Shown here: one piece after another, positions 35,772-45,873 of the stretch
How the letters are laid out: every line of letters starts with the position of its first letter
Position numbering within the stretch: position 1 is the stretch's first letter
The notes under the pieces: generated by a model
Database searches by the model: none
What the model was told of the DNA's origin: nothing
The model's input: the letters and a program-made list of their open reading frames with translations, nothing else
Assembly (NCBI GenBank): GCA_938015445.1
Contig: CALLPE010000016.1
Span: 1-64,000, forward strand
Length of the DNA stretch: 64,000 bases
Direction: 5' to 3'
DNA from: an uncultured Pirellulales bacterium
GTDB lineage: Bacteria; Planctomycetota; Planctomycetia; Pirellulales; Thermoguttaceae
Translations under genes and position numbers: made by a program

Positions 35772-38516
35772 CTATTTTGGCGGCTCAGGACCTTGCTCCT
35801 TCTCAAACTCCTTCTCAAAGTTGGCCAGTTTGCGCAGCACGGCGGAAAGAATACCTCCGTGGCGATAATATTCCAGCTCTACGGCGGTGTCGATGCGCGC
35901 CGTCGCCTGGAACTGCACCGTGTTGCCCGATGGGGCTGTCGCTCGCACGATCAGTTTGTCGCGCGGGCGCAAAGAATCGTTCAGATTGGGAATGTCGAAC
36001 AGTTCTTCGCCGGTCAGTTGCAGCGATTGCCAGCTTTGTCCGGGGGAAAACTCCAGCGGCAATACTCCCATGCCCACCAGGTTGCTGCGGTGGATGCGCT
36101 CGAAACTGGAGGCGATAACCGCGCGAACTCCTAGCAGATATGTTCCTTTGGCAGCCCAGTCGCGACTGCTGCCGCTGCCGTATTCGGCGCCGGCCAGGAC
36201 CACCAGCGGCACGCCTTCGGCTTTGTATTTCATGGCGGCGTCGTAGACGGGCATTACTTCGCCGTCGGGAAGATGTCGGGTCAGACCGCCTTCCGCTTCG
36301 GGCACGAGATAGTTGCGCAGGCGAACATTGGCGAACGTGCCGCGGATCATCACCCGGTCGTTGCCCCTCCGCGCACCGTAGCTGTTGAACTCCTGCTGCG
36401 GCACGCCCAGCGAGAGCAGATACTTGCCTGCCGGGCTGCTTGCGGAAATCGCACCGGCTGGAGAAATATGGTCGGTGGTCACCGAATCGCCCAAGGCCAA
36501 CAGCACCCGGGCGCCGAGAATCGGCCGAATCGGCAGCGACTGGGGAGATATGTCCATCAAGAACGGCGGTTCCTGGATGTACGTACTCTGGGGGTCCCAA
36601 GGAAACAACTCGCCTTCCGGTACCGGGATCGCTTGCCACAAGCCGGTGCCTTGCGACACATCGGCGTACCGTCGCGCGAACAACTCGGCGTGCAGCGCCT
36701 GCTGCACCGTGGACGCGACCTGCTCGGCAGTCGGCCAAATGTCTTTCAGATACACCGGATTGCCCTGGCGGTCGATGCCTAACGGCTCGCTGGTCAGATC
36801 GCGGTCCACCGTACCGGCCAGCGCGTAGGCGACCACAAGCGGCGGGCTGGCCAGGTAGTTGGCCTTCACCAGCGGGTGGATGCGCCCCTCGAAGTTCCGA
36901 TTGCCGCTCAGCACCGCGGCCACCACCAGCGATTGGCCCGTGATTGCTTCGGCCACCGCTGGCGGCAGCGGGCCGCTGTTGCCGATGCATGTCATGCAGC
37001 CATAACCGACGGTGTGAAAGCCCAATTCTTCCAAGTAACGGTCCAGTCCAGCGGCCCGCAGATAGTCGCTCACCACGCGGCTGCCGGGGGCCAAGCTCGT
37101 CTTGACGTATCCCGGCACGCGCAGCCCACGCTCTACGGCCTTGCGCGCCAATAAACCAGCGGCAATCATCAACTGCGGATTGCTGGTGTTGGTGCAACTG
37201 GTGATCGAGGCAATGACCACCGCGCCGTGGGTGATTTCAAAACTCGAATCCCGGCAGGCCACCTGTGCCGTTCGGTGCAGTTGCTCCGGGGCCAGTCCGA
37301 AGCCGCGCTGGGCAGCCGGCGCCTCGAGCGCCTGCCGGAATGACTGCTTGACCTTCTCCAGCGGAAGCCGGTCTTGGGGACGCTTAGGTCCGGCCACGCT
37401 TGTTACGACCGTGCCCAAATCTAGCTGTAGTACCACGCTATACTGCGGCGGGGAAGCATCGGCGGTGCGGAACAGCAGTTGCTCTTTGCAGTAACGCTCG
37501 ACAAACTGCACATGCTCAGCGCTGCGTCCGGTCTGTTTCAGATACGCTAAAGTCTGCTCGTCCACCGGAAAGTAGCCAACTGTTGCTCCGTACTCCGGCG
37601 CCATGTTGGCCAGCACGGCGCGATCGGCTACAGGCATTTCGCTGGCGGCGGGGCCGAAGTACTCTACGAACTTGCCCACCACGCCTTGTTTGCGCAGCAT
37701 CTGGGTGATGGTTAACACCAAGTCGGTAGCGGTGGCGCCGGGCGGAAGCCGGCCGGTCAGCTCCACGCCCACTACCTCCGGCACGAGCATGTACAGCGGC
37801 TGGCCGAGCATGTTGGCTTCGGCCTCGATTCCCCCCACGCCCCAGCCCAATACTCCTAGGCCATTGATCATCGTGGTGTGGCTATCGGTGCCGACTAAGG
37901 TATCGGGGAAGGCCTGCAATTGCTGCTGGCAACGCCGCAGTATGACGACCTGCGCGAGGTATTCCAAATTGACCTGATGGATGATGCCCACGCCCGGCGG
38001 AATAACTCGCATATTGCTAAGTGCTGCTTGCGCCCAGCGCAGCAGTGCGTAACGCTCTTTGTTGCGATGGAACTCTAAGGCTAAGTTTTTTTCCAGGGCG
38101 TCGGCAGAGCCGAAGTAGTCCACCTGGATCGAGTGGTCGATGACCACGTCCACTGGCACAAGCGGATTGACTCGCCGCGGATCGCCGCCCAAGCGGGCAA
38201 TTGCGCTGCGCATCGCCGCCAGATCGACGATCGCCGGCACTCCGGTGAAGTCTTGCAGCAGCACTCGGGCGGGCTTGAAAGGGATATCTGCCGCAGCCAG
38301 TCCTTGCGGCCGCCAAGCTGCAAGCCGTTCCACGTCTTGCTGGGTTACCTGCCAACCGTCGCAGTTGCGCAGCACCGCCTCCAGCAGCACGCGGATCGAA
38401 TACGGCAGTGCGCTGAGCTTGGTCAGCCCCAAGTCTTCCAATCTGGTCAGTCGGAAAAAGCTCGCCGGCCCGGCGGGACTGTCGATCGTCGCCCGGGCGC
38501 CAAACGGATCGTGCAT
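35772..38516 (-). CDS. acnA: Aconitate hydratase AcnA
   Basis: TCA-cycle enzyme that interconverts citrate and isocitrate with a 4Fe-4S cluster in the cytoplasm. The 914 residues match the AcnA/IRP1 branch. Cluster cysteines are in [13 protein letters not shown] and [49 protein letters not shown] and the C-terminal [16 protein letters not shown] loop are all present, so the active site looks complete. The ATG at 38516 has GGAG seven bases upstream. Convergent with the arsenite permease; no other TCA gene is near. Confidence 0.96.
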   Translation of the reverse strand: MHDPFGARATIDSPAGPASFFRLTRLEDLGLTKLSALPYSIRVLLEAVLRNCDGWQVTQQDVERLAAWRPQGLAAADIPFKPARVLLQDFTGVPAIVDLAAMRSAIARLGGDPRRVNPLVPVDVVIDHSIQVDYFGSADALEKNLALEFHRNKERYALLRWAQAALSNMRVIPPGVGIIHQVNLEYLAQVVILRRCQQQLQAFPDTLVGTDSHTTMINGLGVLGWGVGGIEAEANMLGQPLYMLVPEVVGVELTGRLPPGATATDLVLTITQMLRKQGVVGKFVEYFGPAASEMPVADRAVLANMAPEYGATVGYFPVDEQTLAYLKQTGRSAEHVQFVERYCKEQLLFRTADASPPQYSVVLQLDLGTVVTSVAGPKRPQDRLPLEKVKQSFRQALEAPAAQRGFGLAPEQLHRTAQVACRDSSFEITHGAVVIASITSCTNTSNPQLMIAAGLLARKAVERGLRVPGYVKTSLAPGSRVVSDYLRAAGLDRYLEELGFHTVGYGCMTCIGNSGPLPPAVAEAITGQSLVVAAVLSGNRNFEGRIHPLVKANYLASPPLVVAYALAGTVDRDLTSEPLGIDRQGNPVYLKDIWPTAEQVASTVQQALHAELFARRYADVSQGTGLWQAIPVPEGELFPWDPQSTYIQEPPFLMDISPQSLPIRPILGARVLLALGDSVTTDHISPAGAISASSPAGKYLLSLGVPQQEFNSYGARRGNDRVMIRGTFANVRLRNYLVPEAEGGLTRHLPDGEVMPVYDAAMKYKAEGVPLVVLAGAEYGSGSSRDWAAKGTYLLGVRAVIASSFERIHRSNLVGMGVLPLEFSPGQSWQSLQLTGEELFDIPNLNDSLRPRDKLIVRATAPSGNTVQFQATARIDTAVELEYYRHGGILSAVLRKLANFEKEFEKEQGPEPPK

Positions 38517-38556
38517 TCTTTACTCCAATTGGTCAAGCGACACACCAGATAATAAA

Positions 38557-38616
38557 TCGAAGCTCCAGATGGTCGGTCGAAGCTCCAGGCTGCCAATCGA
38601 GGCAGAAATCGACGGG
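38557..38616 (+). repeat. 20-bp tandem repeat upstream of acnA
   Basis: TCGAAGCTCCAG begins units at 38557 and 38577, and a diverged third unit begins TCGAGGC at 38597. It lies in the acnA promoter region, between acnA and the pseudouridine synthase gene. Confidence 0.65.
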
Positions 38617-38703
38617 GCATTCTCGAACTATGCGATATTCTACGGCGGCGGGAAGACCCAGGCGGTGTGGGCCACGCTCTTACGCCCGATAAATGTATCC
38701 GCT

Positions 38704-39414
38704 TCATCTTCGCGCAGCAGGCGACCTGAGCCGCGCGGGCCAGTAGTCCGGCGGGGCGGCCTCGATGTACACCTGCTGTTTGCTCATGGGATGGACAAAC
38801 TCGATACTGCGGGCGTGTAAGGCTATGGCTTGCTGTCGCGGATCGTCGCACGAGGGGCCGAAGCCGCGCGAAGCACCGTACTGCCAGTCGCCCAGCACCG
38901 GATGTCCCCGCGAAGCCGCCTGGATGCGAATCTGATGCGTCCGCCCGGTAAGCAGCACAATCTCCAGCCATGCGATGCCTTCCTCCGCGAGCATCAGGCG
39001 GTAATGTAGTCGGGCGAGTCGTCCTTCGGGGTGGTCTGCGGCCACGACCTCTGCCCGCGCTTCCCCAGGCACTTTCCGGACATAGTCTTCCCACGTGCCG
39101 CACGAGGGACTGACCACGCCTTCCACGCCCGCCCAGTAAATTTTCTTGACGGTTCGTCTCTCGAACTGACGCGATAGCTTGCGGGTAGCTCGCGTATTGC
39201 GTCCGAAGACGATCACCCCGGAAACGGGTCGGTCCAACCGGTGCGGCACGCCCAGATACGGTTTGCCCACCGGACGGTCTCGCTGGACCAACATGACCTT
39301 GATACGTGCCTCCAGGCTGTCGATGCCTGGTGGCGCTTGCGTAGCCAGTCCGGCGGGTTTGTTGACCACCAGACACGGCCCATCCTCATATAGAATCTCG
39401 AACCCTGGCTCCAT
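38704..39414 (-). CDS. RluD/RluA-family RNA pseudouridine synthase
   Basis: Isomerises uridine to pseudouridine in rRNA or tRNA. The 236-residue catalytic domain has the VNKPAGLATQ entry, the catalytic aspartate motif HRLDRPVSGVIVFGRN, and the LTGRTHQIRIQAASRGHPVLGD motif. There is no N-terminal S4 domain, as in RluA- and RluC-like short forms, so the target site cannot be named. Separated from acnA by 187 bp on the same strand. Confidence 0.92.
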   Translation of the reverse strand: MEPGFEILYEDGPCLVVNKPAGLATQAPPGIDSLEARIKVMLVQRDRPVGKPYLGVPHRLDRPVSGVIVFGRNTRATRKLSRQFERRTVKKIYWAGVEGVVSPSCGTWEDYVRKVPGEARAEVVAADHPEGRLARLHYRLMLAEEGIAWLEIVLLTGRTHQIRIQAASRGHPVLGDWQYGASRGFGPSCDDPRQQAIALHARSIEFVHPMSKQQVYIEAAPPDYWPARLRSPAARR

Positions 39415-39474
39415 ACGTGCAGAACTCTCGCTGCTGTGTCTGCGGCGTGTCGCGCCGAGTTACCGCCGATTTTG

Positions 39475-39638
39475 CGCCGATTCGGACATTGGCCGATTCG
39501 GACATTAGCCGACACCCAGACACGCTGAGCCGAGGAGCGTCGGCGTGTCCGGACGGCATTCGGATAACTGCCGGGCGGCATCCCCGTAGCGGCCGACCGG
39601 TATCCCGGCAGCATTCGGGCCGTGGCCGGGCGGCGTCC
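39475..39638 (+). repeat. Degenerate repeats filling the rluD-oxidoreductase gap
   Basis: Two adjacent 16-bp units (39475-39490 and 39491-39506) share SGCCGATTCGGACATT. Four CCGGRCRGCRTYC-like copies then occur at 39549, 39571, 39604 and 39626. The 254-bp gap has no gene. Confidence 0.6.
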
Positions 39639-39668
39639 GAGCGGCAACCGTACGCAATCCGCACCGTG

Positions 39669-41126
39669 TCAGATTTGGTCGGCCGCCGGCACCACGTACG
39701 GTTTGCGGTAGTCGCGCGTCAACAGCTTGTTGGCGGCCGGGTTGCCGGGGAACGTCTCGCTTTGCGGATCGAACTTCAGCAGTGGACCGAAGGTCATCTT
39801 CAGTCCGTCGGTCTTTACCCCGTTGTCGGCCAAATGGGCGGTCACACGGTCGAGCGTTTGCAAGCAATCGTCGTTACAGCGGCAATCTGCCAGCCGCTTC
39901 TTGACCTCGGCCAGCGTAACCGGCTCGCCTAACAGGTAAGAAATGTTCCCCAAATGGCACAAAGCACTGGAGAGGTGGCCTTCTAGGATGTCGGCCTTCA
40001 GGTCAGTGTGCTTGCGGCTGCGGACGGCCTTGAGGAAGTTGTCGAAGTGATCTCCGCTCCCGTTGAACTTCTGCACCAAATTGCCATTTTTATCGAAGGC
40101 GGCTCCCGAGGTATAGCTGGTGAGCACCACATAGCCCTCGGTGCCGTAGAAGATCACGCCGATCTTGGCCCCCAGGAGGTCTTTGGTTTCCAGTCCGCGC
40201 ACCTCGAACACCAAAGTTTTGTCGCCATAATCGTGGACGACAACCTGAGTGTTGGGCGTTTCGCCGGCGTCTTCGTACCCCAACCGGCCCCCGTAGCTGA
40301 AGACAGCCCTGCTCAGCTCATCGACGCCCAGCCCCCAGCGGGCGATGTCCATCTGATGTATTCCTTGGTTGCCCAGATCGCCGTTGCCGTAGGCCCAAAT
40401 CCAGTGCCAATCGTAGTGCAGCCTGGGACGAGTCAGCGGCAAGATAGGCGCCGGGCCGGACCACAGGTCGTAATCGACCTCGGGCGGAATAGCGTACTGT
40501 CCTTTTGGGCCGATCGACGTGCGGCGTTTGTAGCACAGTCCCCGGGCCAGTTTCACTTCGCCGATCTTGCCGGCTTTGATGTACTCGATGGCCTGGACGG
40601 TGCCCTGCATCGAGCGGCATTGCGTACCCGTCTGGCAGATGCGGTTGTACTTTCGGGCGACCTGAACGGCGCGTCGCCCTTCGCTGACGTTATGGCTGAC
40701 CGGTTTTTCCACGTAAACGTCCTTGCCGGCCTGCATCGCCCAAATGGCTACTAGCGAGTGCCAGTGATTCGGCGTGGCGGTAGAGACGATATCCAACGAG
40801 CGGTCTTCAAAGGCCTTGCGCATGTCTTTGACGAACTTCGGTCGCCGACCCTGCTTGTTGGCGATTGCATCGCAAGCCTTGTTGCCGACCGCCTCGTCGG
40901 CGTCCACGACGTACAGCACTTCGGTGTCTTTGCGGCTGGCGAAGGCCGACAGGTGCGCGCCTCCCTGGCCGCGCACGCCCACTACTGCTACGGCCAGCTT
41001 CTCGTTAGCGCTGGTGCTTTGGCGCGATTTTTCGGCTGCGGCGGTATCGGCCACAGGTCCGACGGCCATCGCCGCCGCTGCCAGCAGACTATCTTCCAAA
41101 AAACGACGACGCGAAAGGTTGCTCAT
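39669..41126 (-). CDS. Tat-exported Gfo/Idh/MocA-family oxidoreductase
   Basis: NAD(P)-dependent sugar dehydrogenase-like protein exported by the Tat system. The twin-arginine signal is SRRRFLEDSLL followed by an alanine-rich helix. The Rossmann domain then shows LAVAVVGVRGQGGAHLSAF, and the substrate domain contains the EKPVSHNVSEGRRAV motif with the family's catalytic Lys in EKP. HWIWAYGNGDLGNQGIHQMD carries the conserved His/Asp. At 485 residues it is of the larger planctomycete type. The ATG at 41126 begins the Tat signal. Relatives oxidise glycosides at C3; whether this one does is inference. Confidence 0.88.
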   Translation of the reverse strand: MSNLSRRRFLEDSLLAAAAMAVGPVADTAAAEKSRQSTSANEKLAVAVVGVRGQGGAHLSAFASRKDTEVLYVVDADEAVGNKACDAIANKQGRRPKFVKDMRKAFEDRSLDIVSTATPNHWHSLVAIWAMQAGKDVYVEKPVSHNVSEGRRAVQVARKYNRICQTGTQCRSMQGTVQAIEYIKAGKIGEVKLARGLCYKRRTSIGPKGQYAIPPEVDYDLWSGPAPILPLTRPRLHYDWHWIWAYGNGDLGNQGIHQMDIARWGLGVDELSRAVFSYGGRLGYEDAGETPNTQVVVHDYGDKTLVFEVRGLETKDLLGAKIGVIFYGTEGYVVLTSYTSGAAFDKNGNLVQKFNGSGDHFDNFLKAVRSRKHTDLKADILEGHLSSALCHLGNISYLLGEPVTLAEVKKRLADCRCNDDCLQTLDRVTAHLADNGVKTDGLKMTFGPLLKFDPQSETFPGNPAANKLLTRDYRKPYVVPAADQI

Positions 41127-41472
41127 TGCAGTATCTCCTGAGCGGTCGGCAAGAACTCGCGGACCAATTTGCCCGGCGTTAACTGAAAATGGCCCAACGG
41201 TCCGGACGGCCACCTAACCATAATTATTTTATAAGTATTTTATAACGCCAACATTCTGCAACGCGGTAAGCGTCCGCTACTGTAAGTTTAGCAAGCGCAT
41301 GGCCAGTATCGCTAGGGGCGGTGAGCGCCGCATAAAGCGCGCAACAAATCTCAACACGAACAATGGTACTGGCTACGGGCAGCAGCCAGATGCGGCAACC
41401 TCGGCTCAGCGCGTGGCAAGGCGCCTTGGGTACCGCGGCAGCCTACCCGCGGCAACGAAGTCGCCAGAAAGC
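41127..41472. other. Intergenic, nothing recognised
   Basis: The 346 bp between the oxidoreductase start and the dnaA stop have an AT-rich patch near 41221-41245 and no gene or clear signal. Confidence 0.4.
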
Positions 41473-42951
41473 CTAGCCCGCTTCCAGTCGTCGCTCGATA
41501 CGTCGCAGGGTATCAGCCACCGAATACACTTGACCGGCCACTCGCAGCCGGTATCCGGTGCTCAGCCAACTTTCTACCCTTTTTTGTGCCGATACGACGG
41601 TGGCATGGCTGCGGCGGCCGAAGTAGGCGCCGATTTCGCTCAGCGCCGCGCGGGTATACTTGCGCGCCAGAAACATGGCCAACATCCGCGGATGGCTTAC
41701 TTGCTGATTCTTGGTGGCGGATTGAAGGCTTTGCGCCTCCAGCCCCAGCTCCTGGCACACGGCCATTTCCACTTCTTTCAGACCGACCAGACGATTGGTG
41801 CGGACCATATCGCTCAGCACCTTCTCGGCCAGTGGTAGCGTGATCGGTTCTCCGTGGGCTTCGCTGTAAGCGTGCAAGCGGCACAGCGCGCCAGAAAGTT
41901 CGCGGGCATGGCGCGTCATCCGGGCGGCAACTAACCGTTGTACCTCCGGCGGCAACCCGATGCCCATCTTCTGCGCAAGCTGCGCTACGATGCCCAATCG
42001 GGTGTCGTACTCCGGCGGTTCTATCGGGCAAACCATGCCGCTTTGCAGTCGGGTAACCATTTCGGGGCCTAATGCGGCCAGTTCCTCCGGCGCGCGATCG
42101 GCCGCAAAGACCACCTGTCGGCCATCGCGGAGCAACCAGTCGGTAGTGTGCAGCAGTTCGAGAATCGTCGCCCGCTTGCCGATGAAGAACTGCAAATCGT
42201 CCACCAACAACAAAGCCACGCCCCGGTACTTGCGGCGGAAACTGGGCATCCCATTGCCGCGCAAAGCCGCTAGATACTGGGTTGTGAATTGTTCGGCCGT
42301 GACGTACACGGCCGGCTGCATGGCCCGACATTTCTGCGCCGCGCACCACATGCCTTCCAGCAGGTGCGTCTTTCCTACACTGGTTGGGCCGTAGATGGTC
42401 AGCGGATTGAGGCGTCCCCTATCTTTGAGCACCACTTCGATCGAGGCCAGCGCCAACCGATTCGACTCGCCTACGACAAACGTCGACAGCGTGGCGAAAC
42501 GCCGCCGTGCGCCATTGGCATTGGCCGGCCCAGCATGCTGAGGGACATGGACTGCATTGGCCAACTCGCACGCCGCAGAGGCTCCGTTTCCCGATGGCGG
42601 CCGCTCATCCATCGGGAATAGGCTTGGTTGCTGCGTTGGGGAAGGCGTCGCCCAATTAGGCGTCCTCTGTGCCGTACACGGTTTTTGGCTTTCCGGGGAA
42701 GATACGTCGGCGTGAAACTCGATTGCCAAAGCGCGTCCTAGCACTTGTTGGCAAGCGCTTTCAATAGCGCTGATAAAACTAGCGCGGAGCCAATGGAGGA
42801 AAAAACCGCCGGGGGCAGTAACGTGCAAGGTATCACCATCGAGTTGTAGCCGAACCCTCGGACCGAACCAGAGTTCAAAGCGTTCCGGTCCCAGCAGGCC
42901 GGCCAGTGCGGCACGCAGAGCGGCCACGATCTCCGTATCGCAATTGCCCAC
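41473..42951 (-). CDS. dnaA: Chromosomal replication initiator DnaA
   Basis: AAA+ initiator that opens the replication origin. The order is domain I (LLGPERFELWFGP, the helicase-contact domain), a Pro/Gln-rich linker, and the ATPase with a Walker A motif GPTSVGKTHLLE (about residues 188-199). Walker B is LLLVDDLQFF. Domain IV contains a LSEIGAYFGRRSHATVVSAQKRV-type helix-turn-helix signature. A GTG at 42951 is chosen because GGGGAG lies eight bases upstream and the family alignment starts there; the frame is open to 43104. The Walker A and DNA-contact residues differ from the usual GGxGxGKTHL and GRDHTTV. No dnaN or recF adjoins, and no TTATCCACA-like boxes were seen nearby. A paralogue is possible. 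Confidence 0.9.
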   Translation of the reverse strand: MGNCDTEIVAALRAALAGLLGPERFELWFGPRVRLQLDGDTLHVTAPGGFFLHWLRASFISAIESACQQVLGRALAIEFHADVSSPESQKPCTAQRTPNWATPSPTQQPSLFPMDERPPSGNGASAACELANAVHVPQHAGPANANGARRRFATLSTFVVGESNRLALASIEVVLKDRGRLNPLTIYGPTSVGKTHLLEGMWCAAQKCRAMQPAVYVTAEQFTTQYLAALRGNGMPSFRRKYRGVALLLVDDLQFFIGKRATILELLHTTDWLLRDGRQVVFAADRAPEELAALGPEMVTRLQSGMVCPIEPPEYDTRLGIVAQLAQKMGIGLPPEVQRLVAARMTRHARELSGALCRLHAYSEAHGEPITLPLAEKVLSDMVRTNRLVGLKEVEMAVCQELGLEAQSLQSATKNQQVSHPRMLAMFLARKYTRAALSEIGAYFGRRSHATVVSAQKRVESWLSTGYRLRVAGQVYSVADTLRRIERRLEAG

Positions 42952-43756
42952 GTCCTGCTCCCCGGCGCGTTCTTCGCTAAAGTGCTTCTGGTTTATGAGC
43001 CTGCAATGCGAACTGGCCGCTGTGCCGGCAGCCGATCGCTGCGCGAGAACAAGGTACAAAAGCCACAGGCGGCCAATCCTGACCGATGATTCTCCCCGGT
43101 ACATCCCGGTGAAGCTTCGATTGTAGCTTTGCTAGCAGTGCTGTCAAACCGTTCCCTAACCTGCCAGCCCGTTGGCTGTCGATAAGCTCTGCCTTAGCGC
43201 CTAATTAACGAAAAACCCATTGCAACCGGCGCTGGTCACCTCTGGACCGCGCCGCAGGTAGCGAAAAGCCGAAAGTGGAAAACTTGTCGAAAGCAGCGCT
43301 GCGCTTCCGCCAGGCCTAGGGAGCACTTCGGCACCAGCCGAGGCGCGAACCATCGCCTAGACAATACATTGCGACAAGCCCTGACGACGCAACTTGGCGT
43401 TTCGTTCAGCTCGCTTGGCCGTAGCGGCAGCGGCAGCGGCCGTTGCAAGCAATGCCGCTGAACGGCGATGGCCGAGAGTAATTACAAAACCCGCCCCGCC
43501 AACTCGCACAGACAATCCAAAGTCTTGGCCCGTTTTGCCGCTATGTGACAACATTTTGTGGTCGCACTGGAACATGGCGTGCATCACAGCCGATAGCGAA
43601 GACGCCTGCTTAGAACAACAACAGATTTAACAACAAGTGATGCGCGCCACGTGGTTACGGGAAGCTGCGGTCGCATATTCGCGCGATATGGGACTTTGCG
43701 GGGGTCCTAAGCACAGCTCCGGCGCAGCGCAACATGGTACACGCCTGCAAAGCCTG
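42952..43756. other. Region upstream of dnaA, no gene
   Basis: 805 bp without a supported gene. A GCGGCAGCGGCAGCGGC microsatellite lies near 43425. The region was read for DnaA boxes on both strands and none close to TTATCCACA was found. Confidence 0.45.
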
Positions 43757-44665
43757 CTACGGAAAAACCCGCACAAAAGCCGAGCGACTGTCCCACACTC
43801 CGAAGCCAGCCTGCGCATACACACGCAAAGCAGGCTCGTTTGCAGCATCGACCGCCGCTACCAAGCGCCGCCGTCCAGCCAGTCGCGCGATCCTTTGCGC
43901 GTGACGGACGATTTCCAGTCCCCAGCCGTAACCCCGGGCTTCGGGAACCAATCCCATGTAAACCAGTTCCACATTGCCCTTGTTCGGATGGTCCGCCAAC
44001 AGCAGGCAGCCTATGTCGCGCCGGTCGTCTGTGACGATCAGCCACCATTTCGGCCTGAACACACCGGAGGCGCGGTAACTGGCCAGTACATCTTCGATCG
44101 CTTGTACGCCGCTGATGGCTGGGCAATCTAGGGTGCCCTGGTAAGTTTGTTCGACTACCGCTGCCAGTCGCTCTGCAATGTCTGGTCGATACTGTACGAA
44201 CCGCAATCGACGGTCGGCCAAGTCGGGGGAAGGCGTCTGAAGATCGCTCACCAGGTAAAGCAACTCGGCGAGATATCTAAATCCTTGGCGCTTAAGAACA
44301 TCGCGTTGCTCCGCCGCGTATTCTGCCAAAAGCGACTGGGCAAGGCGCACTCTTTCGGAAGCCAACCAGTCGCACAGTACTGCCAAGAGCATGTCGGCTG
44401 TGGATTCTGCTTCGCCCGGTACCAAACCCGGCGGGCAGACGTTGGCAACACGTCCCGCTTGGACCTGGCCCAGCGTAGCTCCGACCATTCGCCGCCCACG
44501 CCAAGCTCCAAAAAGTCCTGCCAGGCTGCCAGGTTTGCCACGCGCTACAGACAGCATACTGTCGACCTGACGGAGCTGTTGGTCCGGCTGGAGCTGGGCG
44601 AAAACCAACGTAAGTGCTCTACGCCATTGGTTTTCTGAGGCTGGGGCAATCGTCGGCTGTGGCAT
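43757..44665 (-). CDS. GNAT-family N-acetyltransferase
   Basis: A 302-residue cytoplasmic protein. The C-terminal half is a GNAT domain: VELVYMGLVPEARGYGWG gives the acetyl-CoA-binding RxxGxG-type loop, followed by ALRVYAQAGF at the end. The N-terminal half is a diverged, probably second GNAT-like module. The frame runs upstream to 44983, but the ATG at 44665 begins the family-like part. The substrate is unknown. It is divergent from the PDZ gene. Confidence 0.8.
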   Translation of the reverse strand: MPQPTIAPASENQWRRALTLVFAQLQPDQQLRQVDSMLSVARGKPGSLAGLFGAWRGRRMVGATLGQVQAGRVANVCPPGLVPGEAESTADMLLAVLCDWLASERVRLAQSLLAEYAAEQRDVLKRQGFRYLAELLYLVSDLQTPSPDLADRRLRFVQYRPDIAERLAAVVEQTYQGTLDCPAISGVQAIEDVLASYRASGVFRPKWWLIVTDDRRDIGCLLLADHPNKGNVELVYMGLVPEARGYGWGLEIVRHAQRIARLAGRRRLVAAVDAANEPALRVYAQAGFGVWDSRSAFVRVFP

Positions 44666-44854
44666 GGCCGTAAACCCACGCGGCAAACTCGTCAATGCTC
44701 GACATCTCTCATAAATTATCGACAAGCTGTTGAGACCTAGCGACTTGGTGGCCGGAAACACCGTCGTCCGACTGTATACGCTCAAGCCACGAGCGATACA
44801 ATGAATGCGTCTCTGCCTAGTGCTAATGTATCTTCGGTAGGAGGCAGTTGAATT

Positions 44855-45703
44855 ATGGCAATCATCGGCCGAATAATCGTGCTGGCTGTTTTTTTCGGCG
44901 TATGGCTCACGTCGGCTTTTCACGGCGGGTGGCTCACTTCGGCGGCCGTGGCAGCCGAAAGCGTACTCCAGCAACTCGAGCAAGCTATTCGCTCAAAACC
45001 TCCACACGAGTCGGCAGTGGCGCCGCAACGCGCAGCGGCAACTATGGGAGCGGAAGCTCCAACCCAACACGTCGGCAGCGCGACTGCCCGGCTTGCTAAC
45101 GATGCACAGCAAGCCGGCCAGCAGCCGCAGTCTGCCGGCTACCTGGGCGCCGTGGCCGACGACACCAACGACCGCGGCCGCGGAGTACGCGTGATCGAGG
45201 TACGGCCCGGCAGTCCGGCCGAAAGAGCCGGATTGAAACCGCAAGACCTCATCACCGGCGTGGCGGGCACGCGCGTCCGCGAACTGTCCGACATGGCTTC
45301 TATCCTTTCTCTGTTCGCACCCGGCGACACGATAACCATCGACGTGCGTCGCGGCGAGCAAACCCAGCAGATCAAGGTCACGCTTGGCACGCGGCCGGCA
45401 GGGGCTTCCCCGCCGCCTGGACAACCAATACAACCACCGGTGGCTTCGCCGCCACCCAGCAGCGTTCCAACCGAATCGCCGCCGCAACAGCCGCCGACCG
45501 GGCCGGTACTGAAGTTGCCGGAGGTTGCGCCACCGGCAGTGCCTATCGTTCCGCCCGCAGCCGAGGCAAAGCCCTCTGCCCAACCGGTCGCGATAGCGGA
45601 GCTAAAGGCGCTGCTGGTCGAATTACAGCAGCGGATCGAGAAACTCGAGGCCCGCATCGCCCGATTAGAAAAGGCGCTGGCCGAACCACCGAACAAGCAA
45701 TGA
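44855..45703 (+). CDS. Membrane-anchored PDZ-domain protein with C-terminal coiled coil
   Basis: A 282-residue exported protein with an N-terminal hydrophobic signal or anchor (residues 5-33) and one PDZ domain at about 93-180. Landmarks are YLGAVADDT, VRVIEVRPGSPAERAGLKPQDLI and PGDTITIDVRRG. A proline-rich linker (about 180-235) follows, and a leucine-heptad coiled coil (about 243-278) ends the protein. No protease domain is present, unlike DegP, so it is likely an adaptor or scaffold in the periplasm. The ribosome binding site TAGGAGG is ideally placed. Its TGA stop starts a 65-bp duplication. Confidence 0.82.
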   Translation: MAIIGRIIVLAVFFGVWLTSAFHGGWLTSAAVAAESVLQQLEQAIRSKPPHESAVAPQRAAATMGAEAPTQHVGSATARLANDAQQAGQQPQSAGYLGAVADDTNDRGRGVRVIEVRPGSPAERAGLKPQDLITGVAGTRVRELSDMASILSLFAPGDTITIDVRRGEQTQQIKVTLGTRPAGASPPPGQPIQPPVASPPPSSVPTESPPQQPPTGPVLKLPEVAPPAVPIVPPAAEAKPSAQPVAIAELKALLVELQQRIEKLEARIARLEKALAEPPNKQ

Positions 45704-45788
45704 ATCGACTTGCAGCGCTGCGGTAACAGCTTTCGCTCCATCGCCCAGTCTCACACAGCAAGCGGTGAATCGACTCGCTGCGCTGCGG
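45701..45788 (+). repeat. 65-bp-period duplication starting at the PDZ stop codon
   Basis: TGAATCGACTTGCAGCGCTGCGG-type copies at 45701-45723 and 45766-45788 differ at three positions. The first begins with the TGA stop of the PDZ gene. Confidence 0.7.
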
Positions 45789-45808
45789 AGTGCACTGTAA
45801 ACGGCACG

Positions 45809-45835
45809 TTTCCCGGCAGTGCAATGCCGGGGAAA
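45809..45835. terminator. Hairpin between convergent PDZ and nnrE genes
   Basis: TTTCCCGGCA (45809-45818) pairs with TGCCGGGGAAA (45825-45835) with one bulged base. The A/T flanks are short, so it is a weak candidate bidirectional terminator. Confidence 0.45.
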
Positions 45836-45873
45836 TGGGCGCCGCATTGGGCAGGCCGCGTATCAGCCTTCGC

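Noticed and set aside
43394-43630. 78-codon open frame upstream of dnaA
   Set aside because: Alanine run comes from a GCG/GCA microsatellite; no ribosome site or homologous pattern.
42952-43756. Replication origin next to dnaA
   Set aside because: No DnaA boxes or AT-rich unwinding region found; dnaN is not adjacent.
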